From Janthinobacterium sp. BJB426 (GTDB lineage Bacteria; Pseudomonadota; Gammaproteobacteria; Burkholderiales; Burkholderiaceae_D), in the NCBI RefSeq assembly GCF_002735705.1, contig NZ_PDZL01000027.1, forward strand, positions 1 to 58,278: a stretch of DNA of 58,278 nt. Reading direction: 5' to 3'. Below are positions 7,850 through 16,657 of the stretch, one piece after another. Made by a program: the position numbers and the translations under genes. Under the pieces are notes generated by a model. The model saw only the letters and a program-made list of their open reading frames with translations, did not search any database and was not told the DNA's origin. Each line of letters starts with the position of its first letter. Within the stretch, counting starts at the first letter, position 1.

Positions 7850-10210
7850 TTACCCTTGTTCGGCACTTGCCGCCGGCACCAGGATTTCCCGGTTGCCATT
7901 GGATTGCATGGTTGATACCACCCCGCTCTGCTCCATCTGCTCGAGCAGACGGGCGGCGCGGTTGTAGCCGATGCGCAAATGGCGCTGCACCAGCGAAATC
8001 GAGGCGCGGCGGTTTTTCAGCACCACCGCCACCGCCTGGTCATACAGGGCATCGGCCTCGCCGCCGCCCTCGCCCGGCGCGCCGCCTTCGGCGCCGTCGC
8101 CTTCCAGGGTGCCGCCTTCGAGGATGCCCTCGATGTAATTCGGTTCGCCCTGCAGCTTCAGATGGCTGACAACGCGGTGGACTTCTTCATCGGACACGAA
8201 CGCGCCGTGCACGCGCATCGGCAAACCGGTGCCGGGCGGCATGTACAGCATGTCGCCCATGCCCAGCAGGGTTTCCGCGCCCATCTGGTCGAGAATGGTG
8301 CGCGAGTCGATCTTCGACGATACCTGGAAAGCAATACGCGTCGGGATGTTCGCCTTGATCAAGCCCGTGATCACGTCTACAGATGGGCGCTGCGTGGCCA
8401 GAATCAAGTGCAAGCCGGCGGCGCGCGCCTTTTGCGCGATACGCGCGATCAATTCCTCGACTTTTTTGCCCACTACCATCATCAAATCGGCCAGTTCGTC
8501 GATGATGATGACGATGGTCGGCAGTTTTTCCAGCGGCTCCGGCGAGTCCGGTGTCAGGCTGAACGGATTCGGGATGTGTTCTTCGCGCTTTTTCGCGTCA
8601 GCAATTTTTGCGTTATAGCCGGCCAGGTTACGCACGCCCATCTTGCTCATCAGCTTGTAGCGGCGCTCCATCTCGTTTACGGCCCAGTTCAGCGCGTGGC
8701 CGGCCTGGCGCATGTCGGTGACGACGGGCGCCAGCAAGTGCGGAATGCCTTCGTAGACAGACATTTCCAGCATCTTCGGATCGATCAAAATCAGCCGCAC
8801 ATCGAGCGGGTCGGATTTGTACAGCAACGACAGGATCGTCGCATTGATGCCGACCGATTTACCGGAACCGGTGGTACCGGCCACCAGCAAATGGGGCATC
8901 TTGGCCAGATCCGCCACGACGGGCTTGCCGGCGATATCCTTGCCCAGCGCAATCGTCAGGCTCGATACGCCATCGTTGTAGACCTTGGAGCCAAGGATTT
9001 CCGTCAGGCGCACGATCTGGCGCTTGCTATTCGGCAATTCCAGCGCCATGTAATTCTTGCCGGGAATGGTTTCCACTACACGGATGGAAGTAAGCGACAG
9101 CGAACGGGCCAGGTCGCGCGCCAGGCCGACGATCTGGCTGCCCTTGACGCCCGTGGCCGGCTCGATTTCATAGCGCGTCACCACAGGGCCGGGGTAAGCG
9201 GCCACTACCTTGGCATCCACGCCAAAGTCCGACAATTTCTTTTCGATCAGGCGGCTCGTGAATTCCAGGGTTTCCACGGAAACCGTTTCCACCACGGGTG
9301 GCGCTTCATCGAGCAAGGACAGCGGCGGCAGCTTGCCGTCGCCGGGGGTTTCAAACAGATGCGCCTGGCGTTCCTTCTCCACGCGCTCCGATTTCACCAC
9401 GGTCACCACCTGCGGCTCGATCTTCACGGGCGGCGCGGCCACGTGTTTCTCCACGTGCTTGGCCCGTTCGATGACCACCACCTCGTCGCGGCGCACGGCA
9501 GCCACTTCGCCCTGGCGGCGGTCTTCGCGGTCCTGGTAGCGCAGCACGAACCAGTTGAAGGCATCTTCGATGGCGCCGCCAATGCGTTCGGCCACTTGCA
9601 GCCACGATACGTGGAAGAACAGGGAAAAGCCCAGGCCGAACAGCAGCAACAGCAGCAAGGTCGCGCCAGTGAAACCGAAGGCCACGTGGGCCGAGTGCCC
9701 CACCAGCTGGCCCAGCACGCCACCGGGATCGCGCGGCAGCTGCACGTGCAGGCTCTTCGCCATGCGCAGGTATTCGAGTCCCATGCTGCCGATCAGCATG
9801 ATGGAGAAGCCGACGATGCGGATCAGCATCTCGACGTGGTGCTCGCGCTCCACCTCTTCCTCTTCCAGCAGGAAGCGCTTGCTCAGGCGGCGATAGCCAT
9901 GCCACACCGTGCGCAGCAGCCACACGCACCACCACCAGGCGGAAAAGCCGAAGATATACAGCAACAGATCGGAGAAGGTCGCACCGAGCTTGCCGCCCAG
10001 GTTGGCGACCTTGTCGACGTTGGTGGCATGCGACCAGCCCGGGTCGAGCTTGTTGAAGCTGGCCAGTATCAGCACGAAATACAGGGCAAACGCGGCCAGC
10101 GCGAACCAGCGCGCCTCGGACAGCAGCCGCACCAGCCGGTTGGGCAGGGGCCGGCGTTCGACCGGTTTTCGGGTGTAGCTATTTTGATTGGCCTGGGCTG
10201 GTTTAGTCAT
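7850..10210 (-). CDS. ftsK: DNA translocase FtsK
   Basis: A 786-residue septal DNA pump that clears the chromosome terminus and activates XerCD recombination at dif. Four transmembrane segments lie at about residues 36-52, 81-99, 129-146 and 177-200. A short linker (about 225-310) precedes the RecA-like motor, with Walker A GTTGSGKS at 445-452 and Walker B near LPTIVIIIDELADLMM. A C-terminal gamma winged helix begins near NRRASISLVQRHLRIGYNRA. The linker is much shorter than in E. coli, the usual state in Betaproteobacteria. The start is the ATG before TKPAQANQN; the longer reading frame to 10408 is unconserved. First gene of ftsK-lolA-rarA; divergent from trxB. Confidence 0.97.
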   Translation of the reverse strand: MTKPAQANQNSYTRKPVERRPLPNRLVRLLSEARWFALAAFALYFVLILASFNKLDPGWSHATNVDKVANLGGKLGATFSDLLLYIFGFSAWWWCVWLLRTVWHGYRRLSKRFLLEEEEVEREHHVEMLIRIVGFSIMLIGSMGLEYLRMAKSLHVQLPRDPGGVLGQLVGHSAHVAFGFTGATLLLLLLFGLGFSLFFHVSWLQVAERIGGAIEDAFNWFVLRYQDREDRRQGEVAAVRRDEVVVIERAKHVEKHVAAPPVKIEPQVVTVVKSERVEKERQAHLFETPGDGKLPPLSLLDEAPPVVETVSVETLEFTSRLIEKKLSDFGVDAKVVAAYPGPVVTRYEIEPATGVKGSQIVGLARDLARSLSLTSIRVVETIPGKNYMALELPNSKRQIVRLTEILGSKVYNDGVSSLTIALGKDIAGKPVVADLAKMPHLLVAGTTGSGKSVGINATILSLLYKSDPLDVRLILIDPKMLEMSVYEGIPHLLAPVVTDMRQAGHALNWAVNEMERRYKLMSKMGVRNLAGYNAKIADAKKREEHIPNPFSLTPDSPEPLEKLPTIVIIIDELADLMMVVGKKVEELIARIAQKARAAGLHLILATQRPSVDVITGLIKANIPTRIAFQVSSKIDSRTILDQMGAETLLGMGDMLYMPPGTGLPMRVHGAFVSDEEVHRVVSHLKLQGEPNYIEGILEGGTLEGDGAEGGAPGEGGGEADALYDQAVAVVLKNRRASISLVQRHLRIGYNRAARLLEQMEQSGVVSTMQSNGNREILVPAASAEQG

Positions 10211-10330
10211 TCTGGGAAGCGCTGCAAGGTGAAAAATGTTTCTGAAAGGGAATTTCCCATAATAAGGAAGTATTCTAAGCCATATATGCCCCGGACGGCC
10301 CCACGATTCGTCGCTACAGGCGGCTTGGTC

Positions 10331-10336
10331 TATAAT
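10331..10336 (+). promoter_or_regulatory. -10 box of trxB promoter
   Basis: A perfect TATAAT lies 90 bp upstream of the trxB start in the ftsK/trxB divergent region. The -35 position is only weakly matched (TTCGTC, 18-bp spacer). Confidence 0.5.
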
Positions 10337-10425
10337 CGTGGATTGTTTGCGCAAGCGCAATACGCCCTTGTTCTTCGCGCGTATGCCCCCAATTCGGATA
10401 GACCCCACTCATAGAGAAGCCTCCC

Positions 10426-11379
10426 ATGACCACTACCAAACACGCCCGCGTTTTGATCCTCGGCTCCGGCCCAGCCGGCTACAGCGCCGCCGTCTACGCC
10501 GCCCGCGCCAACCTGAACCCGATGCTGGTCACCGGCGTGGAACAAGGCGGTCAATTGATGACCACCACCGACGTGGAAAACTGGCCAGGCGATCCAATGG
10601 GCGTGCAAGGTCCGGACCTGATGCAGCGCTTGCTGCAACACGCCGAGCGTTTCAATACGGAAATCGTGTTTGACCACATCCATACCACCTTCCTGAATGA
10701 AAAACCGATCCGCCTCAAGGGCGACAGCCACGAATACACGTGCGACACCTTGATCATCGCCACGGGCGCGTCCGCGCAATACCTGGGCCTGCCATCGGAA
10801 GCGGAATTCATGGGCAAGGGCGTGTCCGCCTGCGCCACCTGCGATGGCTTCTTCTACCGCAACCAGGAAGTGGCCGTTGTCGGCGGCGGCAACACGGCCG
10901 TCGAAGAAGCGCTGTACCTGTCGAACATCGCCAATAAAGTCACGCTGATCCACCGCCGCGACAAGTTCCGCGCGGAAGCGATCCTGATCGACCGCCTGAA
11001 CGCCAAGGTTGCCGAGGGCAAGATTGTGTTGAAATATAACCACACTCTGGATGAAGTGACAGGCAACGAAGGCGGCGTGACGGGTCTGAACATCAAGTCC
11101 ACCATCGATGGCAAGGTTGAAGCGCTCTCCGTGCACGGCGTGTTCATCGCCATCGGCCACAAGCCGAACACGGGCATCTTCGAAGGCCAGCTGGAAATGC
11201 ACAACGGCTACATCAAGACCAAAACGGGCCTGGAAGGCATGGCCACCGCCACCAGCGCACCGGGCGTGTTTGCCGCCGGCGACGTGCAAGACCATATCTA
11301 CCGCCAGGCCATCACCAGCGCCGGCACGGGTTGCATGGCAGCACTGGACGCCCAGCGCTACCTGGAAGGCCAGGAGTAA
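10426..11379 (+). CDS. trxB: Thioredoxin-disulfide reductase
   Basis: A 317-residue homodimeric flavoprotein that uses NADPH to reduce thioredoxin in the cytoplasm. The FAD-binding motif GSGPAG is at residues 13-18, the redox-active CATC at 136-139, the NADPH-binding GGGNTAVEEA follows, and the C-terminal FAD signature GVFAAGDVQD is present. Length and order are standard for low-molecular-weight bacterial TrxB. A GAGAAG element precedes the ATG. The Smr-domain gene follows after 7 bp and probably shares its transcript. Confidence 0.98.
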   Translation: MTTTKHARVLILGSGPAGYSAAVYAARANLNPMLVTGVEQGGQLMTTTDVENWPGDPMGVQGPDLMQRLLQHAERFNTEIVFDHIHTTFLNEKPIRLKGDSHEYTCDTLIIATGASAQYLGLPSEAEFMGKGVSACATCDGFFYRNQEVAVVGGGNTAVEEALYLSNIANKVTLIHRRDKFRAEAILIDRLNAKVAEGKIVLKYNHTLDEVTGNEGGVTGLNIKSTIDGKVEALSVHGVFIAIGHKPNTGIFEGQLEMHNGYIKTKTGLEGMATATSAPGVFAAGDVQDHIYRQAITSAGTGCMAALDAQRYLEGQE

Positions 11380-11386
11380 GCGTCGC

Positions 11387-12061
11387 ATGGCGTCGATGAA
11401 AGACTTTGCCGACCTGAAAGCGGTCAGCAAGCAGCTCAAGGAGCAGGCGGATGCGCGCGCGCAAGCCGCGGCTGAGCGCGCGCAGCAGGTCAAGGTGCAG
11501 GCCGTGGAGAGCAATCTGTTCAAGGCCAGCATCGGCGGCGTCAAGCGCCTGCCCGAGTCGGACCGCTACGTGCCCAGCTTGCCCAAGGCGGGCGCCATGG
11601 CGGCCCAGCAGCCGGCGCGCAAGTTGTCTCCGGAAGAGGACGATGCTGCCGTGTTGCGCGAATCGCTGTCGGACTTGTTTGAAGTCGACCATTACCTGGA
11701 AAACGATCCGGCCCTGAACTACGCCCGTCCCGGCGTGGGACCGGACGTGGTCAAGAAGATGCGCAAGGGCCACTGGCCTATCCAGGATGAGCTGGACTTG
11801 CACGGCTTGCGCCGTGACGAGGCGCGCGACGGCATCGGCGCCTTTTTAAACCAGGCGACGCGGCGCAAGCTGCGCTGCGTGCGCGTGATCCACGGCAAGG
11901 GTTTTGGCTCGAAAGGCCAGGAACCGGTCTTGAAATCGATGGTACACAGCTGGCTCGTGCAAAAAGATGAAGTCATCGCCTTTTGCCAGGCGCGCCGCTC
12001 CGAAGGAGGCGATGGCGCCCTCGTCGTTTTACTTTCCGCAGCGCTGCAGCCCATCCGTTAG
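11387..12061 (+). CDS. Smr-domain protein (MutS2-type small nuclease domain)
   Basis: A 224-residue protein with a low-complexity charged N-terminus (KQLKEQADARAQAAAERAQQ, about 10-40) and a C-terminal Smr domain (about 130-215). The two Smr signature motifs are present: LDLHGLRRDEA and the HGKG loop. Stand-alone Smr proteins of this size, like E. coli YdaL/SmrB, are cytoplasmic nucleases; SmrB cleaves mRNA at collided ribosomes, but which subgroup this belongs to cannot be settled by eye. AGGAG 10 nt upstream supports the ATG at 11387 over that at 11396. Likely cotranscribed with trxB. Confidence 0.88.
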   Translation: MASMKDFADLKAVSKQLKEQADARAQAAAERAQQVKVQAVESNLFKASIGGVKRLPESDRYVPSLPKAGAMAAQQPARKLSPEEDDAAVLRESLSDLFEVDHYLENDPALNYARPGVGPDVVKKMRKGHWPIQDELDLHGLRRDEARDGIGAFLNQATRRKLRCVRVIHGKGFGSKGQEPVLKSMVHSWLVQKDEVIAFCQARRSEGGDGALVVLLSAALQPIR

Positions 12062-12104
12062 CCTTGACAGCAAGATCACAATTCAATAACAAGTTCCGCA
12101 CTGC

Positions 12105-12138
12105 ACACGGCCCCGTTTGTCACCATTCGGGGCCGTGT
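12105..12138. other. Strong hairpin between smr-type gene and TRIC gene
   Basis: A perfect 11-bp inverted repeat, ACACGGCCCCG (12105-12115) and CGGGGCCGTGT (12128-12138), with a 12-base loop. No T-run follows, so it is either a weak terminator of the trxB transcript or a leader structure of the next gene. Confidence 0.6.
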
Positions 12139-12182
12139 CATGTTAACCTGTGACAATTATTTCCTGCTCAAGCGCTCCGCCC

Positions 12183-12812
12183 ATGATGCCACCCCAATTG
12201 CCGCCTGGCTCGCTGATCAAGATCATTGAGGTCATCGCCATCCTGGTGGGCGCGTTTTCCGGCTTCATCGAAGCGCGCCGCAAGCGCATGGACCTGGTCG
12301 GCGTGTTCGTCGTGGCGTTCATCACGGCATTCGGCGGCGGCACCCTGCGCGACATCCTGCTCGACAAGCGCCCCCTGTTCTGGGTTTCGCACCAGGAATA
12401 CGCGATCCTCATCTTCGTGCTGGCCCTAACGGCCGCGCCCTTGATCCAGCATTTGCGGCAAATCGTCTCGGAACGCCTGATCGTCATCGCGGACGCCATC
12501 GGCCTGGGCATGTTCGCCATCGCGGGCGTGGCTGAAGCCATGCGCGCCGGCATGCCGATCTTCATCGCCTCGATGATGGGGGTGATTACGGGGATTTTTG
12601 GCGGCGTGATGCGCGACATCGTCTGCAACGAAGTGCCGATGGTGTTTCGCGACGGCAAACCATATGCGATCTGCGCCTTCTTCGGCTGCTGGGCTTATTT
12701 ATTGCAGATGCACTTCGGCGCCGAGCACGACTTCGCGCTGTGGACCAGCGCCAGCGGCATCACGATTCTGCGCCTGATCTGCTGGAAATTCGACATGCGC
12801 CTGGGACGCTGA
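12183..12812 (+). CDS. TRIC-type cation channel family protein (UPF0126/YicG-like)
   Basis: A 209-residue polytopic inner-membrane protein of the bacterial TRIC (trimeric intracellular cation channel) family. Each half of the internal duplication carries the glycine-rich signature: FGGGTLRDILLDKRP in repeat 1 and FGGVMRDIVCNEVP in repeat 2. Seven hydrophobic segments can be read. Bacterial members form trimeric K+-permeable channels in vitro; the physiological role is unclear. Two adjacent ATG codons at 12183 and 12186 are the likely starts; an upstream in-frame GTG at 12150 adds residues unlike the family. No clear Shine-Dalgarno. Confidence 0.9.
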   Translation: MMPPQLPPGSLIKIIEVIAILVGAFSGFIEARRKRMDLVGVFVVAFITAFGGGTLRDILLDKRPLFWVSHQEYAILIFVLALTAAPLIQHLRQIVSERLIVIADAIGLGMFAIAGVAEAMRAGMPIFIASMMGVITGIFGGVMRDIVCNEVPMVFRDGKPYAICAFFGCWAYLLQMHFGAEHDFALWTSASGITILRLICWKFDMRLGR

Positions 12813-12837
12813 AGGTCAGCGGCCCAGGCTGAAACAC

Positions 12838-13176
12838 TTACACGGCGTCGGGGCCAGTCTCGCCCGTACGGATGCGGATGACTTGCTCCACATCGCGCAC
12901 GAAGATCTTGCCGTCGCCGATCTTGCCCGTGCGGGCCGCCTTGATGATGGCGTCGACCACCAGTTCCGACACGCTGTCGTCCACCACCACTTCGACTTTG
13001 ACTTTCGGCAAGAAGTCGACCACGTACTCGGCGCCACGGTACAGCTCGGTATGGCCCTTCTGGCGGCCAAAGCCCTTCACTTCCGTCACGGTCAAGCCCG
13101 TCACGTTCACGTCGGCCAGGGCTTCGCGTACTTCGTCGAGCTTGAATGGTTTGATGATGGCGGTAATCTGTTTCAT
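12838..13176 (-). CDS. glnB: PII nitrogen regulatory protein (GlnB/GlnK type)
   Basis: A 112-residue trimeric signal transducer that integrates ATP/ADP, 2-oxoglutarate and glutamine status and controls targets such as GlnD-, GlnE-, NtrB- and AmtB-type partners. The T-loop holds the uridylylation residue Tyr51 (GAEYVV). The C-terminal signature GKIGDGKIFV and the ATP-binding TVTEVKGFGRQKGH are intact. AAGGAG lies before the ATG. It follows nadE on the same strand after a 41-bp gap, a frequent arrangement in Betaproteobacteria. No amtB is next to it, which slightly favours GlnB over GlnK. Confidence 0.95.
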   Translation of the reverse strand: MKQITAIIKPFKLDEVREALADVNVTGLTVTEVKGFGRQKGHTELYRGAEYVVDFLPKVKVEVVVDDSVSELVVDAIIKAARTGKIGDGKIFVRDVEQVIRIRTGETGPDAV

Positions 13177-13217
13177 GGCTACTCCTTAAAATTGTTGGAT
13201 TGTGGACAGATGGCTGC

Positions 13218-14834
13218 TTATTCGTAGAACTTCGACGTAATCGGGTAGCGCCAGTCGCGACCGAAGCCACGGTGTGTGACGCGGATGCCCACCGGCGACT
13301 GACGCCGCTTGTATTCATTGATCTTGATCAGGCGCGTGACCCGGGCCACATCGGCCGGCGGGTAGCCAGCCTCGATAATCTCGGCGATCGGCCGGTTTTC
13401 TTCCATGTACAGCTGCATGATGCCGTCGAGTACGTCATATGGCGGCAAGGAATCCTGATCCAGCTGGTCGGCGCGCAATTCGGCCGACGGTCCGCGCGTC
13501 AGGATGCGCTCGGGAATCACGTCCGACACGCTGTTGCGCCATGTGCACAAGCGGTACACGAGGGTCTTGGCGATATCCTTGATCACGGCAAAGCCACCCG
13601 CCATGTCGCCGTACAGGGTGCAATAGCCGACCGCCATCTCGCTCTTGTTGCCCGTCGTCAAGACGATACTGCCATGCTTGTTCGACAGGGCCATCAGCAG
13701 GGTGCCGCGGATGCGCGCCTGGATATTCTCTTCCGTCGCGTCTTCCGCCAGTCCGGCGAACTCGTCAGCCAAGGTGGCACGGAAAGCGTCAAAGGTTTGC
13801 TTGATCGGAATTTCATCGTAGCGCACATTGAGGCGTTTTACCATGTCGCGTGAATCGATCCATGAGATATCTGCCGTAAATTGCGATGGCATCATCACGG
13901 CGCGCACCTTGTCGGCGCCCAGCGCATCGACGGCGATGGCCAGGGTCAGGGCGGAATCGACGCCGCCGGACATGCCGATCAGCACGCCAGGGAAACCATT
14001 CTTGCCGATATAGTCGCGCACGCCCAGCACCAGCGCCTGGTACACCTGCGCTTCGGTGGTCAATGGCGTGGCCAGCGGCTGCGGCACGGGCGAGGCGCCG
14101 TCGAAGTCGACCAGTTGCAAGTCTTCCTCGAAGTGACGCAACTGGGCGCAAATCGTGCCGGCCGCATCCATGACGAACGAGTCGCCATCGAAAATCAGTT
14201 CATCCTGGCCACCGACCAGGTTGGCATACACGAGCGCCATGCCTTGTGCGCTGACATTCTTGCGCATGGTTTCATAACGCAGATGCTGCTTGTTCATGTG
14301 GTACGGCGAGCCGTTCGGCACCAGCAGCACTTGCGCGCCGGCCGCGCGGGCGCGCATGGGCGCATGCTCGAACCACGTGTCTTCGCAGATATTGATGCCG
14401 AAACGCACGCCCTTCACGCCAAACACGAAAGCCTGGTCGGAGGACGTGAAGTAACGCTTTTCATCGAACACGGTCGTGTTCGGCAAGTCGTGCTTGCGGT
14501 AGGTACCCAGCACTTCACCGTTGAGCAGCACGGAGGCGGCGTTGTGGCGCACTCCCTTCTCGTCTTGCAGGGGCAAGCCCACCACCACGTGCAAATCCTT
14601 GAACTGGGCCAGGTCGGCAGCCAGTCCCGCAAACGCTTCCTGCGTTTTTGCGTAGAATGCATTGCGCAGCAATAAGTCCTCGGGTGGATAGCCGACCAGC
14701 GACAGTTCCGGCGTAAGCACGATATCGGCGCCCGCCTCGAACGCGCGGCGGGAAAGGTCGAAGATCTTGGCACGGTTGCCGGCCAGATCGCCGACCGTAC
14801 TATTCATTTGAGCAATTGCGACTTTGACTGTCAT
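13218..14834 (-). CDS. nadE: Glutamine-dependent NAD+ synthetase
   Basis: A 538-residue two-domain enzyme that converts nicotinate adenine dinucleotide to NAD+ using glutamine. The N-terminal nitrilase-type amidase (about 1-260) carries the catalytic Glu in TPELSLVGYPPEDLL and the Cys in INICEDTW. The C-terminal synthetase domain has the ATP-pyrophosphatase P-loop GMSGGVDSALT and the TTGNKSEMAVGYCTLYGD element. The start is the ATG of MTVKVAIAQMN; upstream in-frame codons encode no conserved residues. Cotranscribed with the PII gene. Its start lies only 76 bp from the divergent DUF482 gene, so both promoters share that space. Confidence 0.97.
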   Translation of the reverse strand: MTVKVAIAQMNSTVGDLAGNRAKIFDLSRRAFEAGADIVLTPELSLVGYPPEDLLLRNAFYAKTQEAFAGLAADLAQFKDLHVVVGLPLQDEKGVRHNAASVLLNGEVLGTYRKHDLPNTTVFDEKRYFTSSDQAFVFGVKGVRFGINICEDTWFEHAPMRARAAGAQVLLVPNGSPYHMNKQHLRYETMRKNVSAQGMALVYANLVGGQDELIFDGDSFVMDAAGTICAQLRHFEEDLQLVDFDGASPVPQPLATPLTTEAQVYQALVLGVRDYIGKNGFPGVLIGMSGGVDSALTLAIAVDALGADKVRAVMMPSQFTADISWIDSRDMVKRLNVRYDEIPIKQTFDAFRATLADEFAGLAEDATEENIQARIRGTLLMALSNKHGSIVLTTGNKSEMAVGYCTLYGDMAGGFAVIKDIAKTLVYRLCTWRNSVSDVIPERILTRGPSAELRADQLDQDSLPPYDVLDGIMQLYMEENRPIAEIIEAGYPPADVARVTRLIKINEYKRRQSPVGIRVTHRGFGRDWRYPITSKFYE

Positions 14835-14910
14835 GATGATGATGGATATTTTCGTTCTATTAAACAAGACAGGGGCGCACAGGCCGATGGTGGCGCCCCG
14901 AGAGTGATGA

Positions 14911-16059
14911 ATGCACACTACAACAATGAATTATCGCACGGCTATCGTCACTACCCTGGCTGAAATTGGCGAAGCGGCCTGGTCTGAACTGCTGGCAAGC
15001 CAGGCGGACGCCACTCCCTTCCTTTCCTACGCCTTTTTGCACGCGCTGCACGAGTCCGGCTGCGCCAGCGCGGACACGGGTTGGCAGCCGAATTACCTGG
15101 TGCTGTGGCAAGGCGAGGTGCTGGCCGCCGCCCTGCCCCTGTACCTGAAAATGCACTCGTATGGCGAGTACGTGTTCGACTGGGCCTGGGCCGATGCATA
15201 TCAGCAACATGGTCTCGAATATTACCCGAAACTGCTGTCCGCGATACCGTTTACGCCTGTGAGCGGCACGCGCTTGCTGGCCCGCGATGGCGAGGCGCGC
15301 GCCGCCCTGCTGGCCTTCCTGCAGGCCCAGCAACAAGCGGCCGACGTGTCGTCCTGCCACATCCTGTTCCCACCGGAAAGCGAAGCGCGCCAGCTGGCGC
15401 AAGCCGGCTACCTGATGCGTAGTGGCGTGCAGTTTCACTGGCTCAATCCCGGCTACACGGATTTCGAGCAATTCCTCGCCACCCTGGAACACAAGAAGCG
15501 CAAGAATATCCGCGCCGAGCGGCGCAAAGTGCGGGAAGCAGGCATCACCCTGCGCCAGGTACGCGGCATCGACGCCCTGGACGCCGACTGGCAGCTGTTC
15601 CACCGCTGCTACAGCAATACCTATGCGGAACACCGCTCCTCGCCCTATCTGTCGCTGGACTTCTTCCGGCGCATCGGCGCCAGCATGCCTGAAAACATTC
15701 TCCTGGTGATCGCCGAGCGCGAAGGCCTGGCCATTGCCGCCTCGCTGGTGATCCACACGGCAGACACTTTATATGGCCGCTACTGGGGCGCGCTCGAGCA
15801 CGTGCCCTGCCTGCATTTCGAGACGGCCTACTACCAGCCGCTGGAATTCTGCATCGCCAACGGCATCGCCACCTTCGAGGGCGGCGCCCAAGGCGAACAC
15901 AAGATGGCGCGCGGCTTCCTGCCGCAAAAGACGTGGTCGGCCCACTGGCTGGCGCACCCGGCCTTTGCGGACGCCGTGCAGCGCTTCCTCGAGCGCGAAC
16001 GGGGCGGCATCGATGCCTACCTCGATGAATTGAACGAGCACAGCCCGTTTCGCGCATAA
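14911..16059 (+). CDS. DUF482 / FemAB-like N-acyltransferase
   Basis: A 382-residue cytoplasmic protein of the DUF482 family, often annotated as peptidogalycan-biosynthesis or GNAT-fold acyltransferase. It shows the hallmark HKKRKNIRAERRKV basic segment at about 193-206 and the C-terminal EGGAQGEHKMARGFLP motif. The family has the double GNAT fold of FemABX aminoacyl-transferases, but no substrate is established. GAGAG 6 nt upstream supports this ATG over that five codons later. Divergent from nadE; a bidirectional terminator directly follows. Confidence 0.87.
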   Translation: MHTTTMNYRTAIVTTLAEIGEAAWSELLASQADATPFLSYAFLHALHESGCASADTGWQPNYLVLWQGEVLAAALPLYLKMHSYGEYVFDWAWADAYQQHGLEYYPKLLSAIPFTPVSGTRLLARDGEARAALLAFLQAQQQAADVSSCHILFPPESEARQLAQAGYLMRSGVQFHWLNPGYTDFEQFLATLEHKKRKNIRAERRKVREAGITLRQVRGIDALDADWQLFHRCYSNTYAEHRSSPYLSLDFFRRIGASMPENILLVIAEREGLAIAASLVIHTADTLYGRYWGALEHVPCLHFETAYYQPLEFCIANGIATFEGGAQGEHKMARGFLPQKTWSAHWLAHPAFADAVQRFLERERGGIDAYLDELNEHSPFRA

Positions 16060-16060
16060 A

Positions 16061-16096
16061 AAAACGCTCCCGGCCATGACTGGCGGGGAGCGTTTT
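16061..16096. terminator. Bidirectional terminator (DUF482 gene / ppa)
   Basis: An 11-bp stem AAAACGCTCCC (16061-16071) and GGGAGCGTTTT (16086-16096) has A-rich and T-rich flanks, so it works on both strands between two convergent genes. Confidence 0.93.
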
Positions 16097-16114
16097 CTAT
16101 TTTACTGCGTGTAC

Positions 16115-16657
16115 TTAGGCTTTGGCGGCATCGGCCTTGAACGCGGCGACGCCGTTCAGGATTTCCTCCTTGGCCACTTCAGGACCATACCAGCCGTCGA
16201 TCTTGACCCATTTGCCTTTTTCCAGATCCTTGTAGTGCTCAAAGAAATGCTGGATTTGGCGCAAACGCAGTTCGTTCAGATCTTCCGGCTTTTGCCAGTG
16301 GCTGTAGATCGACAGGACCTTGTCGACTGGCACGGCCAGCACTTTCGCGTCTTCGCCCGACTCGTCGGTCATTTTCAGCACGCCGATAGGACGGCAGCGC
16401 ACAACCACGCCAGGGATCAGCGGGAACGGGGTGATGACCAGCACGTCAACCGGGTCGCCGTCCGGCGACAGGGTGTTCGGCACGTAGCCGTAGTTGCACG
16501 GGTAATGCATGGCGGTACCCATGAAGCGATCAACGAAGATCGCGCCGCTTTCCTTGTCGACTTCGTACTTGATCGGATCGGCATTCATCGGGATTTCGAT
16601 GACGACGTTGAAATCGTTCGGCAGGTCGCGGCCGGAAGAGACGTTATTCAAACTCAT
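16115..16657 (-). CDS. ppa: Inorganic pyrophosphatase (family I)
   Basis: A 180-residue soluble cytoplasmic enzyme that hydrolyses pyrophosphate to drive biosynthesis. The family I signature with its metal-binding aspartates, DGDPVDVLVI, is intact, as are EIPMNADPIKYEVDKESG and the C-terminal KIDGWYG element. Length is typical of the hexameric bacterial enzyme. GAGGA sits 5 nt before the ATG. Monocistronic: a terminator lies downstream and a 600-bp noncoding region upstream. Confidence 0.98.
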   Translation of the reverse strand: MSLNNVSSGRDLPNDFNVVIEIPMNADPIKYEVDKESGAIFVDRFMGTAMHYPCNYGYVPNTLSPDGDPVDVLVITPFPLIPGVVVRCRPIGVLKMTDESGEDAKVLAVPVDKVLSIYSHWQKPEDLNELRLRQIQHFFEHYKDLEKGKWVKIDGWYGPEVAKEEILNGVAAFKADAAKA

